DNA of 46,770 bases from Tranzscheliella williamsii (taxonomy: Eukaryota; Basidiomycota; Ustilaginomycetes; Ustilaginales; Ustilaginaceae). The stretch covers positions 1 through 46,770 of the forward strand of contig JALBYF010000099.1 of NCBI GenBank assembly GCA_023212725.1. The letters run 5' to 3'. The notes under the pieces are model-generated. The model was not told the DNA's origin and ran no database searches. It saw only the letters and a list, made by a program, of their open reading frames with translations. Shown in pieces: positions 1 to 9,463 of the stretch. The translations under genes were made by a program, and so were the position numbers. Numbering within the stretch: position 1 is the stretch's first letter; each line of letters opens with the position of its first letter.

Positions 1-213
1 AAAATTGATTTACATGAGATCGCTAATCGGGAATCCGGGTCGGGTTAGCGAGTTTGCAGGTCGATGAATCATTCCCCTTTTCTGATCCAATAAAAGAGCT
101 ATCTACCACAAACCCTTGAGCGCGACAAAGGCAATCGTGCATCTTCAAGCTGGCACGGGCTAGATATGGATACTACGCAGCCAGACGAGGATAGCGAAGG
201 AAGGCAGCGGAGG
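1..213. other. 3' region of BCP1 and left window edge
   Basis: 213 bases downstream of the BCP1 stop. Nothing recognised. Confidence 0.4.
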
Positions 214-566
214 TCACTGTGGCAGGGGCACCGAGAGAGTTTGTTCGATCTGGCTCAGCAGCGCGGCCATCTTGTCGGCGGGGACCGCAGCGAGCCTGCC
301 GAACAGCGGAGCTTCGAAGCTGTCGGCGGCGTCCGGGGGAGGGGGGAAGCGGAACGTAGCGCTGTGGCTGGCTGCCTTGGCGATCGCAATGTCTTCTGGG
401 TGGAAGAGGCCCAGCTCGTCGTCCGATTCGCCGGTGCCAGCTTCGTGGGAAGCAATGCCATTCGAGATGGCGCGGGTCCTGGGCGCCGCTTTGGTGGCGC
501 CTGTCTTTTTGGCTTCCTTCCTGGCTAACTTGGCACGCCTCTTACGCGCACCAGCCAGTCCAGACG

Positions 567-599
<33 letters not shown>

Positions 600-1251
600 T
601 CGCCTCGTCGTCCGAAAAGGCATCTGCCGAAAAGACGCGCGAGAAGAAGAGGTAGTGCGACGGTGCCTTGGTCGCATCTGCCTCTGCTGATCTGGACGCT
701 GCAAGCTCTTCCAAGACCATCTTGTACAGCGGCGGCGCCACTTGCGGCGGCATGTTTACCATCCGCTCATGCAACACCAGCGTCACCGGAGCACTGGTCG
801 ACGTCGCCGACGCAGCGCTCTTGACGAGATCATGGAAGCCCTTCGAAGCAGGCCGAGAGAGCACTTCTAGCAGGTACTTTGTCAGGCTGTGCGGCGCCTC
901 AGCGCCTGGTGACTTTTCGCTGGACAGGTCGATGGCCGAGACAAAGGCATACGGATCCTGATCCTCGTCGCCCTCCACCTTGATGGTGGTGCCCACGCCT
1001 CGTTCTGTCGACATACGGATCACATGGTCCGCCACGCTGGACAGATCGATCGTGACAGCATGCGTGTAGAAGAGCTGCTGCAGCAGCCGCTTGACAGCTT
1101 GGAAGTCGATCGGCTCGGGCGCCCGAAAGTCAAAGTCCACGTTGATGAAGTCGGGGTCCTCGGATCCATCGCTGTCGTAATCCGACCCCTCCGGATTCGG
1201 CTCCTCCTTCTCCGCCTTTCGCTTCGTATCGGTGCGCATCGTCGCAGCCAT
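214..1251 (-). CDS. BCP1: Bcp1/BCCIP-family nuclear protein
   Basis: Single-exon gene of 345 codons; the start is a true ATG at 1251. The N-terminus is charged and Lys/Glu-rich, followed by an acidic segment with SDGSEDPDFINVDFDF and then the typical BCCIP core (DFQAVKRLLQQLF, then a conserved IDLSS). A polyacidic Asp-Glu tract in the second half is encoded by a GTCCTC-type triplet run near plus-strand 570-600, followed by a Lys/Arg-rich stretch resembling a nuclear localisation signal. In yeast, Bcp1 acts in nuclear export of Mss4 and as a chaperone of ribosomal protein Rpl23; that role is inferred from the family. The protein is longer than the yeast one (about 280 aa), mainly because of the low-complexity insert. 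It diverges from the next gene. Family assignment is confident; the start could also be the second Met (residue 5). Confidence 0.88.
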
Positions 1252-1938
1252 TGTCCGTCGTGTATATGTGCACGCAGCAGCAGTGGTCGTGCTAAACGCT
1301 GCAGTCCGCTCCTACGAAGTGATTTTTTCAACGTCTTTTCCGAGACCCGGACCAGGTAACCATGAATGTGGAGCACATGTATTCGGCCGAGTGAATGGTG
1401 TTGGCTTCCGCCGTAGCAGCGTATGCTGGCTATACGGGCAAGGCTATTCCGCATCAAGACACATGCAAGGCAAATACGGAGCGCTACACAACCTTGTCCG
1501 CGTCGAAGCAGTTAGGATGGTCCTGCCATAGGCCGCCATGGTACGATGCTGCAGCCATGCGAGCAGAGACCGTGCGGTGAGGTGAGGCAGTGCTACGCGC
1601 CGTCAGCCGTCTTAACATTATGAATCAATCTCGCTACGTGTGGCTTTCAGCGCAGACGATGAGCGCATCGATAGGCGCCGTTCTGAGTGGCAGACTCGCA
1701 CCGCAACCAACACCACCGGCACCGCCTGTCGTCCCTCTTCCATCGCCAGTGGCCTCTGGCATTTCTAGTGCAGACCAACAATAGCACATCGCCAAGCGTC
1801 TCCAACCTCGTACGATCACGAATCTATTCCAACCGCAAGCGTCCAACCGCCAGCATCCTACCAGGCAGGGCTAGCGCAGCGTCAAGGATTCTATTCGGCT
1901 TCGCACGGTGCAGCGATCTTGTGCGCTAAAGCAGCAGT
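1252..1938. promoter_or_regulatory. Divergent intergenic region, BCP1 / hypothetical gene
   Basis: 687 bases between two divergent start codons. The stretch just before the right-hand gene is rich in C and CT runs. I see no clear TATA box and no other gene. It presumably holds both promoters and 5' leaders. Confidence 0.4.
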
Positions 1939-3378
1939 ATGTCGGCGCCTGAGCAGGACAACGCCGAAGATACGGCGATGGGGGTGGACGAGTCGCTGCG
2001 GGATGACTCTTCGGCGCGCAAGTACAACAAGACGTCGCATCTGAACCGACGGCCGTCGCATGTGCACGCGCAGCCGCGGTACGAGGAGATGCAGATGAAC
2101 GGCAGCACGCCGCCGTCTGCTGGTGCCAACCGCGGTGGAGCTGTGCCGGTCTCGCCGAACGACAACGACCAGGCGTACGATCCGGTGGCCGAGTACCGCC
2201 GCGGACGTGCGCTGACGGCGGACAATTTGGGGCGGATTCCCAATGTGGATCAGCTTGCGCCGGGCATTCGGCTGCCGGGGCAGGTGATCGACCAGCGCGC
2301 GCTGGACACGGACATGCAGACGTCGAGCGATGCGGATGAGGGGGCGCGCAGCCTCGAGACGGGGCATACCAGTGTGGGTGCCTTTGGCGAGGGCGGTGCG
2401 CCCGTGCCTGGTGTCCCGCCCGAGCTGGACCCGCGGACGCCCGCCTTCCGCCCGCACAGTCCGGGCGAGGCGTCGGTCTTCTCGGTTGCGGTGCAGCCTC
2501 CCGCGTCGCCCAAGCCGAGCTTCGTCGAGCCGTCCGAGCCGACCAGTCCGCTTGTCGAGGCGGCGCCATCGCGCGGGGGGGTGGATCGGTACGGGGTGCC
2601 GCGGAGCAGTGCTTCTGCGACGGCTGGTTCTGCCTACTCGTCCGCTCGTGGCTCTTCACCGCCGCTGTCGACGGGCTTTGCGCCGTCCGAGACGTTTCAC
2701 CATGCCGGCAGTGGCGGGCGGTTGGCGGCGGGGCCGGGACCGAGTCAGTTGGGGCGAACTGTGGCGAGCGTGGCGCCGTCCGAGACAGGTAGTGTCTCGT
2801 CGTCCGGCACGGGCGGTGGCGGGCCGGGCAGCGCCAGCACGGGCGACGACATGGAGATCGCGCTGCGCGCCGCGTACATCGAGCGCCAGCGCATGCGCGA
2901 GCGCGAGCTGATGGGCGGCGAGGCCGGCGTCGACGGCACCACCATCCCCTCGTTCCACCTCCCCGCCCGCGGCGGCACCCCGCTCGCTTTCGCCCCCGCC
3001 CTCTCGGCCCGTCTGACCAACACGCCGTACGACGACGTCAGCCGCGCAGGCAGCACCGCCGCCACCATAGGCACCACCTCCCCCCCCCTCTCCTTCAGCG
3101 GCAGCGAAATCCCAGACGCAGTCGCAAGCCCCTCCCGCCGCGGCAGCGTCGACAGCACCGAAACCCTCGGCAGCGCACGCGCCCCCCCCTCCGTCCACGG
3201 CTTCGAACTCGCCTCCGGCATCGAATCCCGCCGCATGAGCCGCGCGGGCAGCTCCACGGACTACCACCACGACTACAACCCCGCCCGCAGAGGCTCCGAG
3301 TCCGCCCTCGTCTCCCACGCCATGGACGAGGACGAGCCCAACACCCACCGCAACCCGCCCGAACCCGAAGCCCTCTAG
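1939..3378 (+). CDS. Unrecognised low-complexity, probably disordered protein
   Basis: Open frame of 479 codons starting at a true ATG, without introns. I do not recognise a domain. The protein is rich in Ser, Pro, Gly, Ala and Thr with many Ser-Pro and Arg-Arg-x-Ser steps, as in phosphorylated scaffold or regulatory proteins. One short helix-forming segment (EIALRAAYIERQRMRERELM, about residues 310-329) stands out from the disordered background, and the C-terminus is acidic. That the frame is coding is supported by its length and by strong third-position bias. Codon use changes abruptly inside the gene: third positions are mostly G up to about 2930 and mostly C afterwards, with GAA replacing GAG. 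By hand count the first 45 codons have 27 G-ending and 10 C-ending; the last 45 have 7 and 35. Function unknown. Confidence 0.65.
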   Translation: MSAPEQDNAEDTAMGVDESLRDDSSARKYNKTSHLNRRPSHVHAQPRYEEMQMNGSTPPSAGANRGGAVPVSPNDNDQAYDPVAEYRRGRALTADNLGRIPNVDQLAPGIRLPGQVIDQRALDTDMQTSSDADEGARSLETGHTSVGAFGEGGAPVPGVPPELDPRTPAFRPHSPGEASVFSVAVQPPASPKPSFVEPSEPTSPLVEAAPSRGGVDRYGVPRSSASATAGSAYSSARGSSPPLSTGFAPSETFHHAGSGGRLAAGPGPSQLGRTVASVAPSETGSVSSSGTGGGGPGSASTGDDMEIALRAAYIERQRMRERELMGGEAGVDGTTIPSFHLPARGGTPLAFAPALSARLTNTPYDDVSRAGSTAATIGTTSPPLSFSGSEIPDAVASPSRRGSVDSTETLGSARAPPSVHGFELASGIESRRMSRAGSSTDYHHDYNPARRGSESALVSHAMDEDEPNTHRNPPEPEAL

Positions 3379-3549
3379 TTCCCGCCTAGCACCGTCTTTG
3401 TATCCCAGCCTATCTCTGTTCCCAGCCCGAGACGCGTCTGAATCCCGCTCCTTGTCTGCTATCCCACACGCGAGCCTGGCTGTGTTCCTCAGGTTGGCAG
3501 ACACAGGTGAGAACGCTGGAATCGAGGCCGGCGGTGGTGATTGGCCAAT

Positions 3550-4353
3550 CTAGGCTACAAGCTTGGATGCTGGCCGCTCCTGGCGGCGGGTCGACTGGGA
3601 GAGGAGCGAGAGGCCGATGTTCCAGAGAATGCCGACGGTCGAGATGAACGGCACGCGGTATCTGTCGGAGCGGGCAGGGGTGGGCATCAGTGACTGCACG
3701 GCGGGGGGACGGCGGGGGATGAGGAACGTACTTGAGCGGCAAATAGCGGAAGTTGACCAACTGGACCAGGGGCCAGACCTGCCAGTTGGCGAGGAGGGCG
3801 GGCAGGTAGAGCTCGGCGAACTTGTCCTTGACGCCCTGAAGCGAGCCGCGCTCGAACGCGCCCATGGTCGCCGTGAACAGGGCGAGGCCGAGCGGCGCGC
3901 TGTTAGGGGGATGGCGGTGGTTAGGGTCAGCTGGGGCGGGTCTGGGGGGTAGGGGCTGGCGTGGACTTACAAGAGAAGCTGGTCCATGGCGACGCGGCTG
4001 CCGAGCGCGCGGAGGCTGACCTTGCCCGCGCTGGCGACGGCGGCGACGGCGGGCCGCAGCGGCAGTTTGACCTCGAGAAAGCGGTTCCACTCGGCCAGCA
4101 GCGGCGCCATGCCGACGTTGAACCCCACGAAACGCGCCGTCCGCGCCGTGTCCCACCCATCCTCCGCCTTCGCCACCTCGCCACCCCCCGCCACCGCCGC
4201 CTCCGCCTGCTGCCGCCGACTGATCCGCTCCAGCGTCTGCGCCGCCCCATCCGCAGCCGCCCCCAACACCCCATTCGTCACCGCCAACGTCACCCACGGC
4301 CGCCGCTCAAAGTTGCGCGCATAGAACGCACTAAACGCCCGCCGATACGACAT
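3550..4353 (-). CDS. Mpv17/PMP22-family inner or peroxisomal membrane protein
   Basis: Three exons spliced by eye: 4353-3971, 3899-3732 and 3661-3550, with GTAAGT and GTACGT donors and CAG acceptors. They give 220 residues in one continuous frame. The family hallmarks are present in order: RFVGFNVGMAPLLAEWNRFL (about residues 75-94), then NWQVWPLVQLVNFRYLP (about 166-182), and a final YRVPFISTVGILWNIGLSLLS containing the conserved Trp-Asn. Relatives include yeast Sym1 (mitochondrial inner membrane) and mammalian PXMP2 (peroxisomal). They have four membrane spans and affect metabolite permeability, so which organelle is served here is open. The C-terminus reads SKL followed by two further residues, so it is not a standard PTS1. 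A longer N-terminus is unlikely, because the upstream frame has no ATG. Exon 1 switches from G-ending to C-ending codons near 4110. Confidence 0.85.
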
Positions 4354-5129
4354 GCTTCTCAACGTCCAGTCCAGCTCTTGACACAGCCCGTTCGTAGTCG
4401 CCAAGAAACCCTCTTCCACGACGCACCTTCCACGACATCCCCATCGCACCTTCCATGATCATCGCTGAATCATAAATCTGCAAGTCCGTCCCAAATCCAC
4501 GCCAAATTAGAGTGGAGGCATGAGTGACGAGGCGGATCTAACAAGTATCGTTGCCTGATTTCAACAAGGGTCTTCGCCTTGAACATGTGTCCTCACAACC
4601 AAGAGCAGGGGAGGGCGCTTTCTCTAGCCTCTTATTCAGACAGTCGAGAGGATCAGGACCCAGCCTCGTTAACAGAAATGCGTTTGGAATTGCGATCTCG
4701 CCGGTGCTTTGCACCGGGGACTACAGAGTTTTGGGTGGGGTGGGGGGAGAGGCATCCGGTAGAGCAAGGTCCACTCCGGATGGCGCCTCGGGCTGGATAT
4801 GATCGACACCGGCGTCGCAAACAAGAGCGAAGCATGGTGGTGTGTGAGATGCTGCAGGTGCAGAAGTGATTGCTTGGGAGAATTGTATGCATACAAAGCC
4901 GTGTTCCCAGAGTAAAGTGTAGGGGATGGGGTGGGAACCGACCTAAGGACAGCCCTTATCTATCGACAATGGGCGTCAGACCGAAATGGAGGTGAGCATC
5001 CAGCTCGACCGGCCCAGAGACAAGACAGCCGAGACAGAAGAGAAAAAGTGGGGCACCAGAGGTGCGTGGCAAGCAAGGCCAAGGGACGATGAATTGCAGA
5101 GGTGGGTAGAGGCAAATACCGCGGGCAAA
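4354..5129. other. Intergenic: Mpv17-like promoter and RPS14 3' region
   Basis: 776 bases between the start of the Mpv17-family gene and the stop of RPS14, both on the minus strand. It includes a G-rich run near 4732-4752. I see no coding potential beyond short random frames and no RNA gene. Confidence 0.4.
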
Positions 5130-6101
5130 TCATAGTCGTCGACCACGTCGACCACCCTTTCTTCGGGTAGAGTCGGTGGGGACGGGGGTAACGTCCTCAA
5201 TTCGGCCAATGCGCATGCCGGCTCGGGCAAGAGCTCGAAGGGCGGCCTGGGCACCGGGACCGGGGGTCTTGGTGCCGGTACCACCGGTGGCTCGGAGCTT
5301 GATGTGCAGAGCAGTGATGCCAACCTCCTTGCATCGGACGGCGCAGTCCTGAGCGGCCAACATGGCAGCGTAGGGCGACGACTCGTCTCGGTCGGCCTTG
5401 ACCTTCATGCCACCAGTAACTCGGACAACGGTTTCCTTGCCGGACATATCAGTCACGTGGACGAAAGTGTCGTTGAAGGAGGCGAAAATGCTGCAGAGCA
5501 GAAACAACGGACGACGGTAAGAGAAGGTCAGTAAGCGGCTTTTAAACAAGACGGAAGCACTACGCGATAGCGGCATGCAGGCAGGCAAGAGCCACCCAAT
5601 CGATCCATACTCGATCCTCCTCCATCCGTATCGTTTCCAAACCGAGCAGTATTCTGGGCAGCGCCAACGCGACTCCGTTGACTGTGCATGGGTAGTCGAT
5701 GCACGGGTCTTTGATACCCTTTCCATCCTTTATAGCTAGTGTCCTTTATCATCTGCCACTGTCAAGGCCGTTTGCCCAACCAAGCGGGATATCCCCGATG
5801 AAAGGGCAGCAGGTTGCTTCCTTTCTATGACGGCCTATCCGCCTGCCATATCCATCGCTTTGTGTACCATGTCCAAGCATCTACCTGAGCTTGCCGTGCT
5901 TGTGGTGCCTGTTGCACGACGGCAAGCCATGCAATAGCTGCACTTCCAAGTCCTTGTCTGCCCTGCCCATGCATGCCTCGCTGCAAACGGTCGCTGTTGG
6001 TATGGTACTTACTGAGCGACGCCAAAGACGAGCTCGCCCTCACCGACGTTGGGGCCGAGGGAAACCTCGTTGGTAGCAGCAGCACGGACCTTAGGAGCCA
6101 T
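5130..6101 (-). CDS. RPS14: 40S ribosomal protein S14 (uS11)
   Basis: Two coding exons, 6101-6013 and 5490-5130, encode 149 residues. Exon 1 gives [20 protein letters not shown] and runs to the GVAH junction. Exon 2 continues with [20 protein letters not shown], the [16 protein letters not shown] core and the invariant basic tail [13 protein letters not shown]. Length and sequence match eukaryotic uS11 throughout. The protein sits on the platform of the small subunit and is needed for 18S rRNA maturation. The donor is GTAAGT (6012-6007) and the acceptor CAG before 5490, leaving a 522-base intron. A CAG acceptor lies immediately before the ATG, with a strong GTAAGC donor upstream, suggesting a further intron in the 5' leader. 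The gene diverges from RPL38. Confidence 0.95.
5491..6012 (-). other. RPS14 intron with paired-hairpin potential
   Basis: The 522-base intron is long for this genome. It contains two stretches able to fold: arms at 5890-5899 and 5914-5926, and arms at 5766-5771 and 5830-5835 enclosing 5773-5777 paired with 5804-5808. On the minus strand the second hairpin is followed by TTGACAGTG, which resembles an ACA box. An H/ACA snoRNA is possible, but the hinge box is poorly placed, so I do not call one. Confidence 0.25.
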
Positions 6102-6351
6102 CTGTGCGGATTGTGTCGATTGTCGTGTCGATAGTGTGGTACGAAGGATAGGCGAGTGGTGTGGATGGAGACAGACAACAGAAGTTGAATGGCAGACGGC
6201 GAGAGTCGATAGGATCGAGAGTCAAGGATGAGAGACAGAGTAACGGGTGATGATCAGAACTCTGTTCTTGTCTGCGTCTGGCACTGTACGTTGGCAATAC
6301 AACGCTGACCGATGAGGTGCTTGGTTGGCGCGATTGCGAGGATATGCTTAC
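6102..6351 (-). other. Probable 5' UTR intron of RPS14
   Basis: On the minus strand a GTAAGC donor (first base 6351, preceded by AAG) is matched by a CAG acceptor that ends directly before the ATG of RPS14. The gap is 250 bases. Ribosomal protein genes often carry an intron at or just before the start codon. No transcript is available here to confirm it. Confidence 0.5.
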
Positions 6352-6884
6352 CTTGATGTATGTGTTGTTGGTGTTTAGGGACGATGATGAGCGAGGATTC
6401 CAGATCGAGATGGCTTCCCTCTCGCGCAGCACGTCGGTCAGCCAGCCGTGCGTTGCGAGCTCAGTTGGCGACTCCCACTTGAGGGCGGGCTGCAAGTTGG
6501 GCCTTCTTCCATGCCTGCGAGCTAGCCTCAACCTCACGCCGGCGTCAGCGCTCCGATTTCGATTTTTTGGTCATGGAACTGTTTCGTAATGATTGTTATG
6601 CTTCAAGTCGATTTTGTAGTAGGACTGCACGTGATGCTGCTACGTACAATCTGATTGCTCGGCCGAGCTTCACCTCGCAGCGACAAGCCGAATTTCGGAA
6701 GCGAAGGTCAAAGGCACATATTTACGTTAGCAGGAGAGAAGTGTGGCCGGGCGTGAGACTATGATCCAGCAGCTCATCTAAAGCCAAAGCTAGGAAGGCA
6801 AGCTGAGTAGGAGCCTGCTCGTCAATATCGAATCCTTCCTCCGCTTCTACAGGAACCCCTCACCACACACACAGATCCGTCAAG
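6352..6884. promoter_or_regulatory. Shared divergent promoter region of RPS14 and RPL38
   Basis: Both ribosomal protein genes start from this interval in opposite directions; the two ATGs are 783 bases apart. It contains a CACGTG-type E-box core within TGCACGTGATG near 6627 and a pyrimidine-rich stretch with AG just before the RPL38 start. I see no TATA box and no coding sequence. Confidence 0.45.
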
Positions 6885-7629
6885 ATGGTAAGTATTCGAC
6901 ACGGCCTCGCCCTTCAGCAGCAGTGCAGATATCCAAGACGACAGCATGGCGCACGCGCGCGCGCACTTCGCCCTTATGCCCGGTACGCGACGGTGCCGCG
7001 CAGTAGCTAAAAGCCGGCAAAGGTGATCGTCCGGTATCTACGACGCGATGCTTCCGACGTATGCGCTGCAGCCCACGGCGGACACACCGAATGCGGCTGC
7101 GACTTTCATCACAGCATCGTTGCGATATGGCCCGGAGGACGGGGAAGCTACCGTAGAAAGTCTTTCAGCCGCAGGGCTGGACCGGCGTGGCACTTTTGTG
7201 GTGCCACACCTTGGCACCAGCGGTCCAGCGAGACGTTCAACAATTGCCCAGGACGGCTACGGGGCTGCGTCGACCACAACGTCGTCATGGATCTGTCACT
7301 GCTGCTTCGGGGTCCTGTATACCTGAAACGGGTCATAGTGTGACTGACATTTCTTTGGCGCGGCTTGAATGACAATACAGCCCCAGCAAATCACCGACAT
7401 CAAGCAGTTCCTCGAGATCGCTCGGAGAAAGGACGCCACCGCCGCCCGGGTCAAGAAGACGACCAAGTCTGACGGCAAGGTGGTGACCAAGTTCAAGATC
7501 CGATGCTCTCGATTCCTCTACACCCTCAGCGTCGATGACAAGCAGAAGGCCGAGAAGCTGAAGCAGTCCCTTCCCCCTGGTCTCAACGTTGTCGAGATCG
7601 GCAAGCCCGTCAAGAGCTCCCGAAAGTAA
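6885..7629 (+). CDS. RPL38: 60S ribosomal protein L38 (eL38)
   Basis: Exon 1 contributes only the ATG at 6885-6887, followed directly by a GTAAGT donor. Exon 2 runs 7381-7629 after a TACAG acceptor. The spliced product is 83 residues: [20 protein letters not shown], then RVKK, the [12 protein letters not shown] segment and a basic tail. It matches eL38 throughout with a slightly long C-terminus (typical length 70-78). eL38 is a small structural protein of the large subunit. The unspliced frame at 7369 begins with MTIQ and would be a wrong start, because the spliced MPQQ agrees with the MP- start of the family. The 493-base intron holds a strong nested hairpin described separately. It diverges from RPS14, an arrangement that suits joint control. 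Confidence 0.94.
7176..7229 (+). ncRNA. Nested hairpin inside the RPL38 intron (possible snoRNA)
   Basis: A perfect 9-base inverted repeat (7176-7184 with 7221-7229, GCTGGACCG against CGGTCCAGC) encloses a second perfect 7-base one (7187-7193 with 7201-7207, GTGGCAC against GTGCCAC). The right inner arm can instead pair with 7212-7218 (GGCACCA), so two competing folds exist. An ACA triplet lies just downstream at 7240-7242. Outer stem, internal loop and inner stem resemble one half of an H/ACA snoRNA, but spacing to ACA is longer than usual and no clean 5' hairpin and H box was found. Confidence 0.3.
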
Positions 7630-8418
7630 ACCCTTCCGTCAGGGTCTACTTGTAGCTTTCCCACCGCTTTCTCGACCTCGACCCCTCGTCATCTGCTTCC
7701 AGCATCGGTTCCGCTCTTGTTTTTTCGCTTCCAAGGGTGCTCCACGGCCGGTCTTTCTACCCGGCATGGTGGCCCAGATCGCCAGCATGACAGCGAATCC
7801 CCACCTTGATCGAAGCCGTCGCCGCGGCGTCCGTCCTTCGCATCGCACATCCAAAAGGGCATAGCCTCGATATCACAAGCCTTGTATTATGTCGTCACGG
7901 TTGCTCCAGGCGTGTCATGCCTCGGTCTCCTGTACGCGTCCCCCACACACATGCACATACGACCAAAAATCAACCATGCAGCGACTTGACGTTTGATCGC
8001 CTCGTGCACCGCAGGCGGACACGACACGTACTTTGAGCTGGAAGAGCATGTGGATCCGGGAACGGATGGACGGCGGGCTTAGAAATGCCACCAACGGACG
8101 TATTCAGCGTGGCAGGCGCCATGCAGGGCGTACACCACGAGCAGCGCCAAGGGCTGGATGAACTGTGAGCAACAATGCAGGGTGTTATGGCTGTCCAGTG
8201 GACTATCTAAAAATGCAAATGAGCTGGGTGTAAGGAGAAGGGTGTGAATGAAGTCGAAGTGGGAAGTCGAAGTGGGAAGTCGAAGTGGGAAATCGAAGTG
8301 GGGATGCGGGCGTTAGAACGCCATGCTGATGGCTGGCGGGTGAAGTAGCGCTTGCATCTCTGTCCGACGGCGCTGGCAAGAGGGAGAGCAGGGGTGCTTG
8401 GTGCTGCGGTGTGGGCGG
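7630..8418. other. Intergenic between convergent RPL38 and secreted-protein gene
   Basis: 789 bases holding the two 3' regions. Apart from a 13-base tandem repeat at 8250-8301 I see no gene or structured RNA. Confidence 0.4.
8250..8301. repeat. Four-copy 13-base tandem repeat
   Basis: Unit GAAGTCGAAGTGG repeated at 8250, 8263, 8276 and 8289; the last copy has one substitution (GAAATC). It lies about 120 bases past the stop of the secreted-protein gene, probably in its 3' UTR or just beyond. Confidence 0.95.
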
Positions 8419-8865
8419 CTACTTCTTCTTTGCGATGACGACGGTGTCAGTGTAGCCGACGTGCTGGGGCTGTGCGAGGGAGGAGACTACGATCTCGTAC
8501 CGGCCGGGCACGGCGGAGGGGGGGACGGTCCAGTCGAAGCGGCCGCACTTTTCGGCGGTGCCCATGTTGTTGCAGGTGTGCTGGTTGTGGACGCTGCCGA
8601 CCTTGTTGGTGAGCGTGTAGGTGGGCAGGGCGCGGGTACCCTCCTCGGGCACCAGCTCGATGCGCAAGCCCCCCTTGGGCGCATTCAGCCAGTTGACATA
8701 CACCGCCTCCCCCGGCCGCCACACCACCCGGCACTGGTACGAGTCGCACGACGGGTAGTTGACGTACAGCACCTTCCCCCGCGGATCGTCGTTCGCCGCC
8801 TGCCCACGCGCTCCCCCGCACACCACCGCCGCCGCCAGCAGCAGATACGCGCCGATCCGTACCAT
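8419..8865 (-). CDS. Small secreted protein, possible Kre9/Knh1-type Ig-like fold
   Basis: Single exon, 148 residues, true ATG at 8865. Residues 1-21 form a clear signal peptide (MVRIGAYLLLAAAVVCGGAR, then G-Q). The mature part of about 126 residues has four cysteines (40, 45, 98, 107), which suits two disulfides. The alternation PGEAVYVNWL ... LRIELV ... RFDWTVPPSAVPGRYEIVV resembles the beta-sandwich of the Kre9/Knh1 N-terminal or Ser/Thr-rich GPI-anchored family, but this is a weak, by-eye match. No GPI signal follows; the tail is Lys-Lys-Lys. It could be a cell-wall or apoplastic protein, and in a plant-associated fungus an effector candidate. Codon third positions switch from G (27 of the first 45, against 13 C) to C (30 of the last 45, against 10 G). 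Confidence 0.8.
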   Translation of the reverse strand: MVRIGAYLLLAAAVVCGGARGQAANDDPRGKVLYVNYPSCDSYQCRVVWRPGEAVYVNWLNAPKGGLRIELVPEEGTRALPTYTLTNKVGSVHNQHTCNNMGTAEKCGRFDWTVPPSAVPGRYEIVVSSLAQPQHVGYTDTVVIAKKK

Positions 8866-9463
8866 CTCTCTGCCGATCCGGACACGAGCAGCCGTTCAAG
8901 CGATAAGGGGCGTAGCTGCGAGGAGACGGGGTAGAATCTGGCTAAGAGAGGGATAGCAAGCCCAAGTATGTGCGGGAAGAAAGGACCCCCAACGCAGCCA
9001 ACGAGACGCCTTTATGGGCAAGCCGGGGCGAAGAATACATCGGTGGGCGCTAGTGGGGCGGTAGGGGAGCAGCGATGATCAACAAGGAACGAACCGGCGG
9101 GCGGGGCAAAACATTCAGCGCTGAAGCAGGGGTGCAGATCGGAGAACGAGTAGGACACGCCTCTGCATGAAGGTTGAACTCGAAAAAGAACAACACCGAG
9201 GCCGCATCACGTTACATTCATGATTTTCTCGGTGTGCTGCACCTTAGACCACGGACCTCCGCGAGCTGCAGACCTGTCTGGCTGGACGACATCGTGGTGG
9301 CATGCAGCGCTGCGATGGCATAGCGATACGCTACAAAGCCGTTTCGCCCAGCGCATTGCAGGGCACAGTGTCAGAGTGGTGGCAAGGTTCAGCCAGCTCT
9401 GCCACCAACTAGCCCTTTGCTGGAGAAGACGAGGTCGCAGCAGATGCTTGCTATACATGGTAA
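8866..9463. other. Intergenic: secreted-protein promoter and tricalbin 3' region
   Basis: 598 bases. A weak TATA-like CATAAAGG occurs on the minus strand around 9007-9014, some 145 bases before the secreted-protein start. No gene seen. Confidence 0.35.

Noticed and set aside
166..655. Plus-strand frames opposite BCP1, including a Ser-rich one
   Set aside because: They are shadows of the BCP1 frame; the Ser run is the complement of its Asp/Glu repeat.
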